Of a stretch of 64,000 nucleotides of DNA, positions 12,134 to 23,720 are shown in pieces (positions within the stretch are counted from its first letter, which is position 1; each line of letters begins with the position of its first letter). The notes beneath the pieces are model-generated. The model was not told where the DNA came from. It saw only the letters and a program-made list of their open reading frames with translations, and searched no databases. A program made the position numbers and the translations under genes. The stretch covers positions 3,079,697 through 3,143,696 of the forward strand of contig ML213503.1 of NCBI GenBank assembly GCA_004369045.1, read 5' to 3'. The DNA comes from Heliocybe sulcata (taxonomy: Eukaryota; Basidiomycota; Agaricomycetes; Gloeophyllales; Gloeophyllaceae).

Positions 12134-14182
12134 TCAGGCACCCACCCATAGTTTTATTAGGCCGTCCCACGACGCGGTGACCACCTTCGACTGAGCAATG
12201 AAAGGAAGCGCATTAATAACCATAACGTATTCCTTTCGGAGCGAAATAAAACTCACAGTCTCATGCGGCAGCCACTCGTGCGCGATGACGACCTTGTTGT
12301 GCGCCTTGAGCCTCTTCTTGATTCTGCCCGTCTTCCACTCCCAGAATACGACGTTTCCCTCGGCGTCCCCGCTCGAGATCCACTTGCCGTCGGGCGAATA
12401 CCCGACCTGGCACGCGTACCCCGCGACCGTATGCCCTGCGAACCGCTTCTTGCGGTTCTGCCGGAAGGTATCCGTGCTATAGATAAGGATCTGGTTGTCC
12501 AGCGACTGCGCGGCAAAGTATTTGTCTATACGCGCACAGCAAATTTGGTGGAATTAAGAATAAGCATAAGCTATGAGAGAACGTGGCGGGGGACGTACTG
12601 GAGGGGTGCAGCGTCACGGCGGGCATCGAGTGCATGTACGGCTCCGCGATGTATTTGATGACCACGGGGATATCCCAGTCCCAGGCGCGGATTGTCTTGT
12701 CGTCCGAGGTCGTCACGAACCGGCGGTTCTCGTCCACAAACGTGATCGTATTCACAGGCCCGAGGTGCTGATCGTATTCCTGGGTGATCTCCCCAGAGTT
12801 CATGTCGTACTGGTGACGGAATGATCAGCCAATCGTGTGCAGGAGCCAGCTAAATTTACGTGATGCTGCTCACCTGGATGATCTTCTTATCGCTCATACC
12901 CGCCAGGAAGATGTGCTGCTTGTCCTCATCCGGATGAAACTTTATGCAGTACGGGATCTTGCCGTTGCTGAAGCGCTTCAGGCATTGGCCCGTCTCGGTG
13001 TCCCAGAGCTTCATCGTGCGGTCGTAGGAACATGAGAGGAATTTGCGCCCATCATTGGAGAATGTCAGGTCTTTCACGGCCTTCACGTGCCCGTGGAAGG
13101 TCCGTAGGCAGTTGCCATGCGTGTAGACGTCCCAGAGCTGCGAGCGCCATATGAGGCAAAGCTAAATAAGCGCTAGCATCGCTCACCTTGATCTTGGTGT
13201 CCATGGAGCCACTTAGCATTAAATGGCCCGTGCCCGGGAAGAGGCGTATGACCGAGACGGCGTTCGTGTGGCCAGTCCAGGTGTGCACGCAGACCTTGGG
13301 TATGAAACACTCTTGGGAACCAGGGTCCTCTTGCAGCTGCGGGGCCTCTGCCACAGGCGGGTGCATGTATGTTCGGCCCTGATAATCGGCCATGGACTTG
13401 CCGTGGAAAACAGACGTCTCTTGGCCTGGGGCGCCGCGTTTGGGTTTTGCTTTCTTTGTCTTGACGACCTCCTCGGGCTCCTCCTCCTCCTCCTCCTCTT
13501 CGTCCTCATCCATATCTGCACCTTCGGGCATGATGCCTTGCGGCTCGTCGCCCTCCCATGATGCCCACGGCCCGACGTATGCACCGTCGCCATCGACAAT
13601 GTCCAAGTCACCCTTGTTCTTTCTTTTCCGTTTCAGCTCCTTTCTCCGCTCCTTCGGCACGGCAACTGAACCCAATGTAGCATACCCATTCGCGGCGGCC
13701 GCCTCAGCGTTTCCAAGGATGGCCGGCGCGCTAGGATCTATGGATGGATTGGCCGAGTACCCGAGGATCGAGTAACTCAAATGCTGTTGCCGGAAAGCAT
13801 GGTCTGTCATCTCCTGCTCCTCCACGTGTCCTGCTAATGCGTTCTGCGTCGCGAATCGATTTGTCGGGCCGAAGGGGTTTTCAGGACCTTGTGCGGGAAG
13901 GGTCATGGACTCGAGGGGGATGTTGACGTGCATTTGGGTGTCAGTCGGGCGGGTGATGAGGGAGGTTTGGTGGAGGGGATCCTGAGGAGAGTATGAATGA
14001 GTGCATCAAGGCTCTGAGAGTAAGACACGCACCTCGGCGAGAACATCTGGGGCAGCATCTGGCGCAGTAGGACGCAACTGCTCCTCGACGCGCGGTTTCT
14101 TTGCAGTTGGCAAGGCAGAGAGACTGAAAATGTCGCCGGTCGAGGGCGCAGTGTCCTCGTCGGAGGAATACTCGACAATCAT
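12134..14182 (-). CDS. PRP17: Pre-mRNA-processing factor 17 (WD40, spliceosome)
   Basis: Six exons (14033-14182, 13187-13981, 12874-13137, 12599-12809, 12257-12525, 12134-12190) encode 581 residues. PRP17/CDC40 is a WD40 protein of the catalytic spliceosome that acts in the second step of splicing. Support comes from the order of family blocks. First are an acidic/Lys-rich N-terminus with a long Glu run near residues 195-205 and the pre-WD motif [19 protein letters not shown]. The WD repeats follow, with [43 protein letters not shown] and MSDKKIIQ, then [36 protein letters not shown] and SWDGLIKLW. The length matches the family. All junctions are GT-AG and in phase. It starts 186 bp from the divergent Myb/zinc-finger gene. 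Confidence 0.93.
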
Positions 14183-14368
14183 GGCGACGGGGAGACTCGA
14201 ACTGCGAGTTGAGCTCGGAGCCGCGCCACAGCTTCTGCGTGATGTGGTCACACGCGGTAATTGTCACAGTAAGATCGGAGGCAGTAAGGAGTGTACCTGA
14301 GAAGGGACCAAACAGAGACAATGAGAACGTCGAATAACCTATGTTATGCTCTGCCCACCCGATGAGAA
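14183..14368. promoter_or_regulatory. Divergent promoter PRP17 / Myb-C2H2 gene
   Basis: Only 186 bp separate the two start codons, which read away from each other. The space must hold both 5' leaders and core promoters. No TATA box is obvious. Coupled expression is inferred from geometry alone. Confidence 0.7.
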
Positions 14369-16884
14369 ATGATGGAAAGGAACGTAGGAAGGCCCTGGAC
14401 CGCCCAAGAAGATGCGCTACTCAGGCAAGCCGTGGCCATTCACGGAGAAAGCGACAACTGGAAGACCATCGCCCAGTCCGTGCCGGGTAGAACAAATAAA
14501 GCGTGTCGCAAGGTAAGCCGTGGCCGCCCTTCCCAGCACGCGATTCGTCTCATAGCCTCCTTTTCTAGAGATGGAGGCATTCTTTGTCACCCACCGTCAA
14601 GAAGTCCGCATGGACACAGGAGGAAGACGAGCTCCTTCTCCAGCTCTACGCGAAACACCACACAAAGTGGTCTCTCATCGCTCGTCACATCCCCGGTCGC
14701 ACGGACGATGCCTGCTCCAAGCGCTATAGAGAGGCTTTGGACCCCGCCCTCAAGAAGAGCGAGTGGACTTCTGAGGAGGATTCCGTATTATTAGATTTAT
14801 ACCAGCGACTCGGTGGCAAATGGGGTCAAATTGGACAAGAATTGACACGCAGCGGGCTAGCATGTCGAAATAGGTACGCCCCTCTAGCGCTATCTTGTGA
14901 TACAACCTAACCGACCGCTCTTGCCTTAGATGGAGGTTACTCGAGAGAAAGAAGTCTCATGCCCAACTATCTCTTGCGCTTGATCCGGCTCCTACCGTTC
15001 AAAATGCAGCAACCCCATCAGATGGCCCCGTCCAGTCTTCTTGGACCAATCTCGCTCTCGACGTCTCATTCTGGGACCCGTACCCCACGAATCCCAGTTC
15101 CACCGTACCATTGAATGAGGCGGGATCTCCCGACATACCCACCAGTCATGGGATAATACCTAGGTCCAATCCCCCGCCTTTCCAATATACTTCATCCTCT
15201 CTGAGTTCAGCACTGTCTTCACCGCGACCCCAGCTGAGGTTACCGCGAGCACAGCCTTTCGGGTGCGACCAACAGACTCCGCAATTCGGTTATGAAATCA
15301 GCAGCGGTCAGATAAACGTAGACTGCAATCTCGACGTCCATGATCAGCACAGCAATGGCGTCAGCCAGCCAGAATTGCCCGCCCATAATCCTGGCTTTCT
15401 CCAGCAGCTGCATCCTGACGCGCAGATCTATGGCCTACCCGACACTTATCCTCGCATTAACGCCGACGCGCGCAGCTATGGCAGTAATCCGATCGAGGGT
15501 GTTCAGCTCTCTCTGGGCAACAGCTGCGCCCCGCAGGCTCCCGACATAGTCTACCCTCACGATGCTCACGATGCTCACGACTTGCAACCCGAGCACCATG
15601 GCGTTGTCATGCAGGACGGCGACCCGCATAGGATGTCGTATCACTCCGGCACACCTTGTAGCGCAGACCACGCACTATCCATCTGTATACCTGCCACTCC
15701 GATCACCCATGAAGCACCGCCGATGGGCGACGTATGTCCGTCCCCCTACTCGTCGTATACACCTGTTGCCCAATCTCCCCGTCCTCTTGCTGTAATTCAG
15801 TTGTCACCAGCGGAGCCAGATCTCCCTGAACAAATCTCCCTCAACCTGGCCGCACGCTCGCGATCAGCTGATGCCCGCCGGCGCGGGCGCAGTCATCCAA
15901 CAGCACCCAGGACGCAGAGCACCAGGAGAAAGCAAGGCGACCGGCCACGGAAGCTCGATTCTGATTTGCCGGTCTCGTCGGAGTAAGTGCCCATCCATTT
16001 CCAGCCGTACTCGGGGATTGGCGCGTGTATGGTGGATCCACTTGGAAGGGACCCTGGCTGACTTACGTGCATTACTTAACAGCCTATCCATCAAGGCGTA
16101 TGCGTGTGGCCACCCGCTCTGTTGGCTGCCGTCGGCGTCTGCCAGCCTCTCTGCGTTTCCGACATCTCATGGGCTGTCGGAGCACTGTAAGGAGAGACAC
16201 GCGGATATGAATATCGTAGCTGTTGGTAGTGGAGGGAACGATCAGCCGTTCCGTTGTGGATTGGAAGGGTGTGGGAGGGGATGGAAGGTATGCCACATGG
16301 GCGCCTATGCAATGTCCAATCGAGTTGCTGATCGACATGCGCATGTTTGCAGAGTCTCAATGGACTCCAGTATCATCTGCAAGTGTAAGTCCATACCAGA
16401 ACACATTGCGCTCACCTCTAGACCTAATACCGCGTTATTTAAAGATCCAAGGCGCACTTCATCAAAGCCATATCGACTACATCGGCTCCTTCCTCGCCTC
16501 CTGTCACCCCCGATGACGAGACCAATCCGGCAAGCGCGGCGGCCAATAGCAGCGACAGCGGCAGCACTACTACTGTGCGGGTGTCAGCCAATAAGACCGA
16601 GAAGCGGAAGGAGCATCGCTGCCCGCATCCCTCGTGCCCCAACGTATACAAGCAGTTGAGCGGGCTCAGGTATCACCTCCTCCACGTACGTGTCCTGTCT
16701 CTTATAAACCCTGCTATACTCCCATGTGAATGACCTCTCATTCCACTTCTCATAGGCCCATCACCACGGGCTGCCGGTGCAACTGTCGGACGTGCCACCC
16801 ACATTGGCGCGGAAGATCAAAGAGAAAGAGTCCAAGGCCCGGCTCAGGGCTTCATCAAGCCCAGACACGGACATTCATCTGTAA
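14369..16884 (+). CDS. Myb (three repeats) plus C2H2 zinc-finger transcription factor
   Basis: Seven exons (14369-14512, 14569-14873, 14930-15982, 16083-16287, 16353-16384, 16445-16685, 16756-16884) give 702 residues. Residues 5-55, 60-110 and 113-160 are Myb repeats with regular Trp: RPWTAQEDALLRQAV, KSAWTQEEDELLLQLY and KSEWTSEEDSVLLDLY, ending in ACRKRW, ACSKRY and ACRNRW. A Pro/Ser/Gln-rich linker of about 330 residues follows. The C-terminus has C2H2 fingers: CGHPLC...SEHCKERH, FRCGLEGCGRGWKSLNGLQYH and HRCPHPSCPNVYKQLSGLRYH with HLLHAHHHG. The last two resemble Sfp1-type fingers, where NGLKYH is typical. It is a nuclear DNA-binding protein with two different DNA-binding modules. The targets cannot be told. 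Whether Myb and fingers are always made as one protein depends on the junction at 15982/16083, which has good GTAAGT and AACAG sites and a GCTGAC branch. Confidence 0.85.
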
Positions 16885-17509
16885 TTGACTTGACTCGGAC
16901 ACCAGCCTGTTCCGGGCTGTCGGACATACATGCATTCACGTATATTTATCGTTCAAGGGTCAAAACATAATCGTTCGCTGTCACATTTGCATCATGTTAT
17001 CGATATCGTTTTCGCGTCTCTGCTGGTTCTTTAGTTTAGGTGTATACCTCGGACACAAGGTCACCATGTAGCTGTTCTGTATTATATAGACTGTATCACT
17101 GAATGCATATATGCTTTTGTATGAGTCGCTTCGCTTGTGTCTTGGTTCACGAGGAGTACTTGGGCGAAACGCCTTGAATGCAGACGAGGCCAAGCAGCAC
17201 CTGTGACCAAGAATCGCAGCATTCGTTGCGTCTTCCGATGCACGACAAGTCCCGGCCGATACGAAGCGTCGCCGGCTTGCATACCTTCCGATGCATATCC
17301 GATTGGAACATTGCCTTTTACGAAACATTCAGCCATTCGGATTGGATGATGTGAAGCGACATGTTGGATGCAGTTCATTCCCGTAATTCCATGATACAAA
17401 GATGACAGCAATGGCTTTAGAGCGATCAAGACCAAAAGTGGACTGAATAGATCGGGGCGTACGTGGATACGGCCCACCGTGAAAAAAACCTTTAACGAAC
17501 GGAGATTGG
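16885..17509. other. Convergent intergenic region
   Basis: It holds the 3' flanks of the Myb/zinc-finger gene (plus) and the SGT2-like gene (minus). Open frames here are shadows; no gene, RNA gene or repeat was recognised. Confidence 0.6.
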
Positions 17510-18776
17510 TCATCGCCCGCCCCCGGCACCAAACTGCGAAGCTCTAGAGTGCGCTGTCAGTCTCAGGCTATTTCAAATAGGACGCTGGAGATACCGACAG
17601 CTCTCTCATTTGCGGGTCGTTCATTAGCTCCGACATAGATGGCATTCCCCCGCCGGACTGCATACGGTTCATCTGACAAAGTCCGACATATGCCAATCAG
17701 AAGCCAAAGACGCCGGAGTGGAAAGTTATCGTACCATGTTCGCGACAGCAGGATTGGACATGAGCCGTTCCAGACCTCCGTTCCCCATCATCTGCTGAGC
17801 GGCCTGCATAAGCATGGGATTTCCCATTAGACTGGAAAGGTCGGGCATCCCGCCGGCCCCGGCAGCACCTCCCCCGCCACCCATATTCCTGAGCATGTCC
17901 GCCATGCCTCCCATATTATCCATACCTCCACCAGAACCACTTGTAGCCGCGCTAGGGTCCTCCAACGGAGGCATATCGTCATCGTTATCGTCCTCCGTTA
18001 CAATACGAGCTTCGGCGTTTTGTAGACCAGTCTTCAAACTGGAGTTGGACGGGTCCTTCTCTAGACCTCTCTTGAAGGCGGCAGCAGATGCCTTGTAGTC
18101 GGCTAGAGAGTAGTGCGCGTGTCTAGGGAAGCAGGACAGGTTATATTTAGTTTCAGATGACTTCAAAGGATGCAAAGGATGCTAACCCCAATCTATGGTA
18201 CGCTTTCACAAAGGAGGCATCCACCTCAATTGCTTTCTCAGCGTCGCCAATAGCGGCCAAGTGGTCTCCCTTGCTGGAGTACGCAGCAGCCCGGTTGGAG
18301 TAGTACACAGCATTCGTGGGATCCAGATCGATAGCTTTGGTGTATTGGGCGATAGCTTCGTCGTATTTCTTACTAGACATGAGCGCGTTGCCTTCAGCTT
18401 TCGCTTTCTCTGCATTGGCCTTGTCGAGAGCGGTAGGGCCCTTGGATGTAGAAGCCGATGGCGCGGACGATGCAGCGGTGGAAGAATTCGATCCAACCTT
18501 GTCTCGTGTCTTCAGAAAGACGTCGAATATGGTCTGAAGGTTTGCAGGCTTGATGCTAAGCTTGCCGCATTGCTCCTCGTTTAAAGGATCGACACCGAAG
18601 GCTTCGCCGATGCATTGGACTTGCTGCCTGTTAGACCCAGGCCGATTCGAAGCAATCAGCAACTTACTGGCAACCTCAAGCCCTTCCCTATCATCCTGCT
18701 TGACTGTACCGTCCTGAATGGACTGGTTGAGAAAGTCAATAATCGAGAGAACGAGTCGCTGCTGCTTTTCCGACAT
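17510..18776 (-). CDS. SGT2: Small glutamine-rich TPR co-chaperone (Sgt2/SGTA)
   Basis: Exons 18668-18776, 18187-18619, 17735-18122, 17599-17672 and 17510-17543 give 345 residues, the usual size. Sgt2/SGTA hands tail-anchored proteins to the GET pathway and binds Hsp70/Hsp90. Visible parts are the N-terminal dimer domain (RLVLSIIDFLNQSI then GLEVAIQCIGEAFGVD), three TPRs from about residue 105 (AEGNALMSSKKYDEAIAQYT, NAVYYSNRAAAYSSKGDH, AYHRLGHAHYSLADY), and a Gly/Met/Gln-rich C-terminus (MLRNMGGGGGAAGAGG, LMQAAQQMMGNGG). The first intron (48 nt, GTAAGT...GCAAG) keeps the frame open if retained. Splicing it restores the family motif EVAIQC. The last intron needs an unusual GTCGGT donor. It is divergent from PRP19 with only 89 bp between. 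Confidence 0.92.
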
Positions 18777-18865
18777 AGACGCAGTTCGTAGAGAAATAAA
18801 CAACTGTCAACAAGCGCGCGGCCTTGAACTTGTACACAGCGTTAGTCTCAGCTCGGCCGTCCGCT
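18777..18865. promoter_or_regulatory. 89-bp divergent promoter SGT2 / PRP19
   Basis: The start codons of the co-chaperone gene (minus) and the PRP19 gene (plus) are 89 bp apart. Both promoters and leaders must therefore overlap or reach into the neighbour. No TATA element is visible. Confidence 0.75.
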
Positions 18866-20503
18866 ATGTTCTTCTGCGCTATCTCTGGTGAAGTCCCTCA
18901 GGATCCTGTCATCTCTGCAAAGTCTGGCCATGTATACGAGCGTCGTCTCATCCAAAAGTACATAAACGAAAATGGCTCGGATCCTGTCACTGGGGAGAAG
19001 TTGGAAGAGTCTGATCTCGTCTCTGTGAAAGCCAGTACGTCGCGCTCGCAGATTCAGGAATCGTGTCTGACAATCGCAAACAGGCCCTAATGCTGCTCCT
19101 CCTCGAGCACCAGCGCAGACGTCTATTCCGGCCCTGTTGCAGACTCTCCAGAACGAATGGGATGCCCTTGTATTGGAAACGTTCGCGCTTAAGCAACAAT
19201 ACAACGCGACGCGTCAGGAGCTGAGCTATTCTCTCTATGCACAGGATGCGGCTACCCGTGTTGTGGCGCGTCTGATGAAAGAGCGCGATGCTGCCAGAGA
19301 GTGGGTGATGCTTGCCGTTCCAAACTGCTCTCCATACTTAGTATATCTCTCTACAGAGCACTGGCGAGCGTGCAGGCATCTATGGGCATTGTACCGCCGT
19401 CGGGGTCAAGTGGTGATGTCGAAATGAGTGGCGAAGAGGAAGGAGCTGGCGGTATTCCGGCGGATATCGTGTCTCAGATCGACGAGACGCACCAAACTCT
19501 CTCCGCTGCTCGCAAAAAGCGCAAAGCGCCCGCGCACTACGTCACGCCGGCTGAAGTAAAGACCTTCAAAGCGAAGCATACCATTCCATCCCTGCATTCC
19601 GCCTCGCCAGCTGGTATCACGTCCCTAGCCGTCTCTCGTACCGACCCCTCCCACTTCCTGACCGGCGGCAACGACAAAATCGTCCAGCTCTACGACAGGA
19701 CAACGGACAAGGTCCTCGCCACGCTCAAGGGTCACACGAAGAAGGTCAATCATGTCGCCTTCCGCGAAAAGGATGGCGAGCCCACCTTGCTGCTCTCAGG
19801 TGGCGCAGACAAAATTGCGAAGATCTGGTCACACGATGCCACCTCAGGCGAGTACCTCCCAAAGCAAACTATCAGGTCGCACAAAGGAGAAATCACGGGT
19901 CTTGCGGTACATCCTACATCCACCGTTCTCGCGCTGTCTTCCCATGACAAGTCCTACTCGCTCCACGACATCACAAACTTCAAACAAGTCTTTTTCTCCG
20001 CTCCCGCCGACGAGCCATTAACGTCTCTATCGATCCACCCTGATGGTATGCTTCTCGCTGTCGGAACACCGGCTTCTACAATTCAGATTTACGATATCCG
20101 TTCTGGCGGTATCGCCGCTACCTTGACACCAGAGGGCAGCACGCCCTTTACAGTGCACACAACGAGTTTCTCCGAAAATGGCTATCACCTCCTTGCGCCC
20201 GACTCCTTGTCGTCGATGGCCATCTGGGATCTCCGAAAGCCGAAGATCGCGCACTCAATTCCCTTGGGCGATGACTTCAAGATCAACAAGGTGTCGTACG
20301 ACTTGAGTGCGCAACTGCTGGGCGTCGCCGGCAGCGAGGGTGCGCGGGTCTATGCGCACAAGTCTTGGGAGGAGTTGGCCAGGTTCGAAGAAGGCGGTGA
20401 GGTGACTGACTTGGTCTTTGGTCATCAAGGCAAGGAGATATGGGGCGTGAGTGGGAGGGAGGTCCGGGTTTGGGGCTCTGAAGAAGCCATGGACACCGCA
20501 TGA
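18866..20503 (+). CDS. PRP19: Pre-mRNA-processing factor 19, U-box E3 ligase
   Basis: Three exons (18866-19034, 19084-19300, 19357-20503) give 510 residues. PRP19 is the scaffold and ubiquitin ligase of the NineTeen complex that activates the spliceosome. The U-box opens the protein ([20 protein letters not shown], then [20 protein letters not shown]). A Pro/Ala-rich link and the coiled coil for tetramerisation follow ([30 protein letters not shown]), then a seven-bladed WD40 domain with [49 protein letters not shown] and [11 protein letters not shown]. The Met chosen is the first in frame and sits directly at the U-box, as in homologues. Length is normal and phases agree. Confidence 0.95.
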
Positions 20504-20978
20504 TTGTCGACGCTGTTCTTGTTCGTATGGGCTGCGTATACATGTACTTCAAAGGCTATGATATCTCTCATTAGGGATACTCAAGAGAATGTCGAGCACT
20601 ACGCAACAAAACGAATTCGCTTCTGAGTCTTATCGCGAATAATCAAGACTTCACGTTTTCTCCGTCATCCAGCACAAATCATGAGGTATCATCAAAAGCA
20701 TCTCGCTTCGTGCATGTCATTTTGTAAGTAATACAGCCAATGTGATGATACAAAGATATTCGTCACTGAGTCGAAGAAGTGCTCGAGTCCAAGCCCAACC
20801 ATAAAAAGAGCGGTCTGTGCCGCTTGAACGGATAAAAGCATCAAAAGAAGTGGTGAATGCTACAATGCTACTAAGGGGTAATATGCTGTACAACAGTCGT
20901 CGGATATGCGTTTAGCAATAAATGAACATACAAGAAGGAATCGTCTAAGGGCGGCGGGACCTGACCACCAGCCCCAGC
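20504..20978. other. Convergent intergenic region PRP19 / OPT
   Basis: The 3' flanks of PRP19 (plus) and the oligopeptide-transporter gene (minus) meet here. No gene or repeat was seen. Confidence 0.65.
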
Positions 20979-23720
20979 TCACGACCAGGAAGTGGGCCCG
21001 AACCCATTGACCGGATCCGGCATCAGGAGCGGCATCCCCATCGCATCGGCCGTGTTCTGCCAAACGGTGTTGCCCCACCATGGAAAGTTGATCCCGCCCT
21101 TCGGCAGCGCCAGCGCGAAGAAGATGACAAGCGTGCCGACGGCGACACCCGCGTCCAAGGCAGCGGACAAGATGTAGTTGTACCGCATCCACCAGCGGAA
21201 GCGGTAGCGGCGGATCACGTACTGGAAGACGAACCCTGTCAGCGCCCAGGCGGAGTAGTTGATGCCGCTCGCGGGCGGGAGCGCGGTGACGCCGGCGAAG
21301 AAGACGGGCATGTTCACGTAGCGCCAGAGCGAGTGCGGGTACCGGCGCGCGAGGTAGTAGAAGGGGATGGGGGCGATCGCGCCGATGAGGAAGAAGAAGA
21401 CGAGCGGGTAGTAGAGCGCGTTGGTGGAGAAGAACCGCTGCGGCCCGACGCCGCCCCAGATGAGGGAGGCGGTCGCGAACGTGTTGGACGACGGGCAGGT
21501 GAAGCCGTGCACCTGGCCCTCCGTGCAGATGTCCGGGATATTCTCAAACATCCAGGCCTGGACGAGCACGACGACGAAGCAGCTGATGACCGTCGCCAGC
21601 GTCTGCGCCACAAACATGATCCGCGGGGGCACCTTCATGTAGTGGCCGAGCTTCAGATCGCCCGAGAACGTCGTGGCCTGCGACACCGTGATGTACCCGT
21701 ACGTCTTGAACAGCATCATCGCGAGCGGCCGCCCAGGGAGCATGTAGCCGACGATGATCTCGACGAGTGTGTTGATCGGGATCTGCTGGTTCGTGATCGC
21801 CTGGATCATCGCGGCGGGGAGGACGAAGACGCCGGCGACGAGCAGCGAGATGATGTACGCCCAGGTCGGGAAGTGCGTCGGGTTTGTCTCGATCGCGATG
21901 ACGCCGAGGACGAAGGAGACGAGGCCGAGCGCGGCGTACCAGTATGCGGGGACCTCGCTGTAGGCGAGCATGAGCCGTGAATGCACGTCGCGCTCGTCGC
22001 GAATCGTGCGGCGGAACTGGCGCATGATGTCGCGGCGGTACCACACTGCAGAGCGTCATCAGTTTCGGGACACGCATGAACCGTGTAAAATAAATCTCAC
22101 AGAAAGTGTGCACGAAGATCGACGTGAAAATGGCGAACGACGGGCCGTACGAGACTGCGAAGGTCGCAGTGATGAACATGGGCGAGTAGGCCTTGTACTT
22201 CGCAAGGTCGAACTGGCCGTCGGTCACAATGGCGGACACGTTGTACTGCATGCCGAAGCGGTCAAAGGCGCCAGAGGACGACATGGGCAGGAAAGCGGAG
22301 AAGAAGACATTCTTGTCTATATATCACCAATGCGGTCAGCCATGCGAGCGGATAGGGAAAGAAGAAAAGGCAACTGACAGTAAATGATGGGCGTGAGGAT
22401 CCAGAAGAAAAATATGAAAGAAACGAGAGTGTTGGCTTCTGCCCACCACTGCCCGACGAGCGTCAGCATGCGATTCAGCATGCGGATGAAAGGAAGAACT
22501 CACGGGGGAAACCAAGGGACTCCCGACATACGCGATCATGCTCCAGTCGAACGTAAACAGACCCATGCCCAACCCCGTGAGCGTCCCAAACAGCTGGTTA
22601 ACCACCACATTGTTCGGCGCAATCCAGCACGCCCAGTTGAAGACGCTCAGGCCCGTCCAGATGTACCCAGGGAACCAGTACCACATGAAGCTGCAGCAGA
22701 ACGCGACGAGGAAGAACTTCTCCCTGCTCCAATGCCTGCGCTCCTTCTTGCCGTAGTTCTTGTGGAGCGTGTTGAACAGCGCGGCGTTGACGAGCGCGCC
22801 GGGCCAGATCATCGAGCTCGGCCAGACGACGAACTGCCTGATCAGGCCGGCGAACGCGTATCCGATGACCTGCGAGGAGATGCACAGGAGGAACTGGTAG
22901 CCGAGCCCCCAGTTCTGGTTGTAGAAGACGCGCTGCGTGAGGATCGTGTCCGTCGCGTACGCGCCCATCTGCGTCACGTTGGCCATGACGGTGATGACCG
23001 TGTGCTCCTTGACGTTGAACGGCCCCGGGTTGAGCGACATGGAGTAGCCGCGGATCGTGATGCGCTTCTGGGGGAGGATGTATTCGAGGAACTTGCCAGC
23101 GGGGAGGGTGACGAGCTGGATGACGAGGGAGGTGATGAAGACAGACGGGTCTGGGAGAGAGTTAGGGTATAGTCAAGTTGGAGCAATGCGTACACGTACA
23201 TCGTAAGCTGAAGAACTGGTTGAGACCGGGAACGAGGATAGAAACGACGATGCCCAGGAACCACATGCGGAATGTGTTGACGGGCATTAATGGGTCGTCC
23301 GTGCTCGCCACAGCGGCGCGCACCTCAGGGTACGGCGACTCACTGATAGCTCATAAGTTCTGTGATACACACCGGAAGTGGGATGACAGGCACTTACTCG
23401 TTGTATTCGATGTCATGCTTGAAGCTAGGCGTACCAGTCGTGCTTCGATCGCTATCATCTTGGTACTCCGTGTCGACCTCGGTTGTACCAGTGAACCCCT
23501 CAGATATCGACACCGTCCGAAACTTCTTCTCCGGGCGATTGATGCTGCTCGAGTCGGACGGGCTGCTGGGCACAACCGTGCTCAGGTCATAGTTGGGGTC
23601 GTTAAAGTGTTCCATGAGAATATCGTCGACATCTTCTGGGACATCGGGGGCGTTCCTGCGGAGGCGGAATGAGGGAAGACTGGCGAGATAGCCAGAGGCA
23701 CCGGTGGTCCTGGCTTCCAT
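20979..23720 (-). CDS. OPT-family oligopeptide transporter
   Basis: Six exons (23398-23720, 23200-23342, 22504-23150, 22379-22448, 22101-22316, 20979-22045) give 821 residues, typical of the family. It is a proton-coupled importer of small peptides, probably in the plasma membrane. The N-terminal 125 residues are hydrophilic and Ser/Asp-rich. The OPT core starts with DESPYPEVRAAVASTDDP and has the signature NPGPFNVKEHTVITVMAN. Many hydrophobic spans follow (FLLCISSQVIGYAFAGLI, FFLVAFCCSFMWYWFPGYIW and others), with KLGHYMKVPPRIMF near the end. Each junction is GT-AG, and the last exon is an uninterrupted frame of 355 codons. Substrates (peptide, glutathione or siderophore-like) cannot be told. 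Long open frames on the other strand are shadows. Confidence 0.93.

Noticed and set aside
21333-21980. Long plus-strand frame opposite the OPT transporter, and another at 22384-23172
   Set aside because: They mirror GC-rich third positions of a clear transporter gene and encode Arg/Glu/Asp-rich, domain-free sequence.
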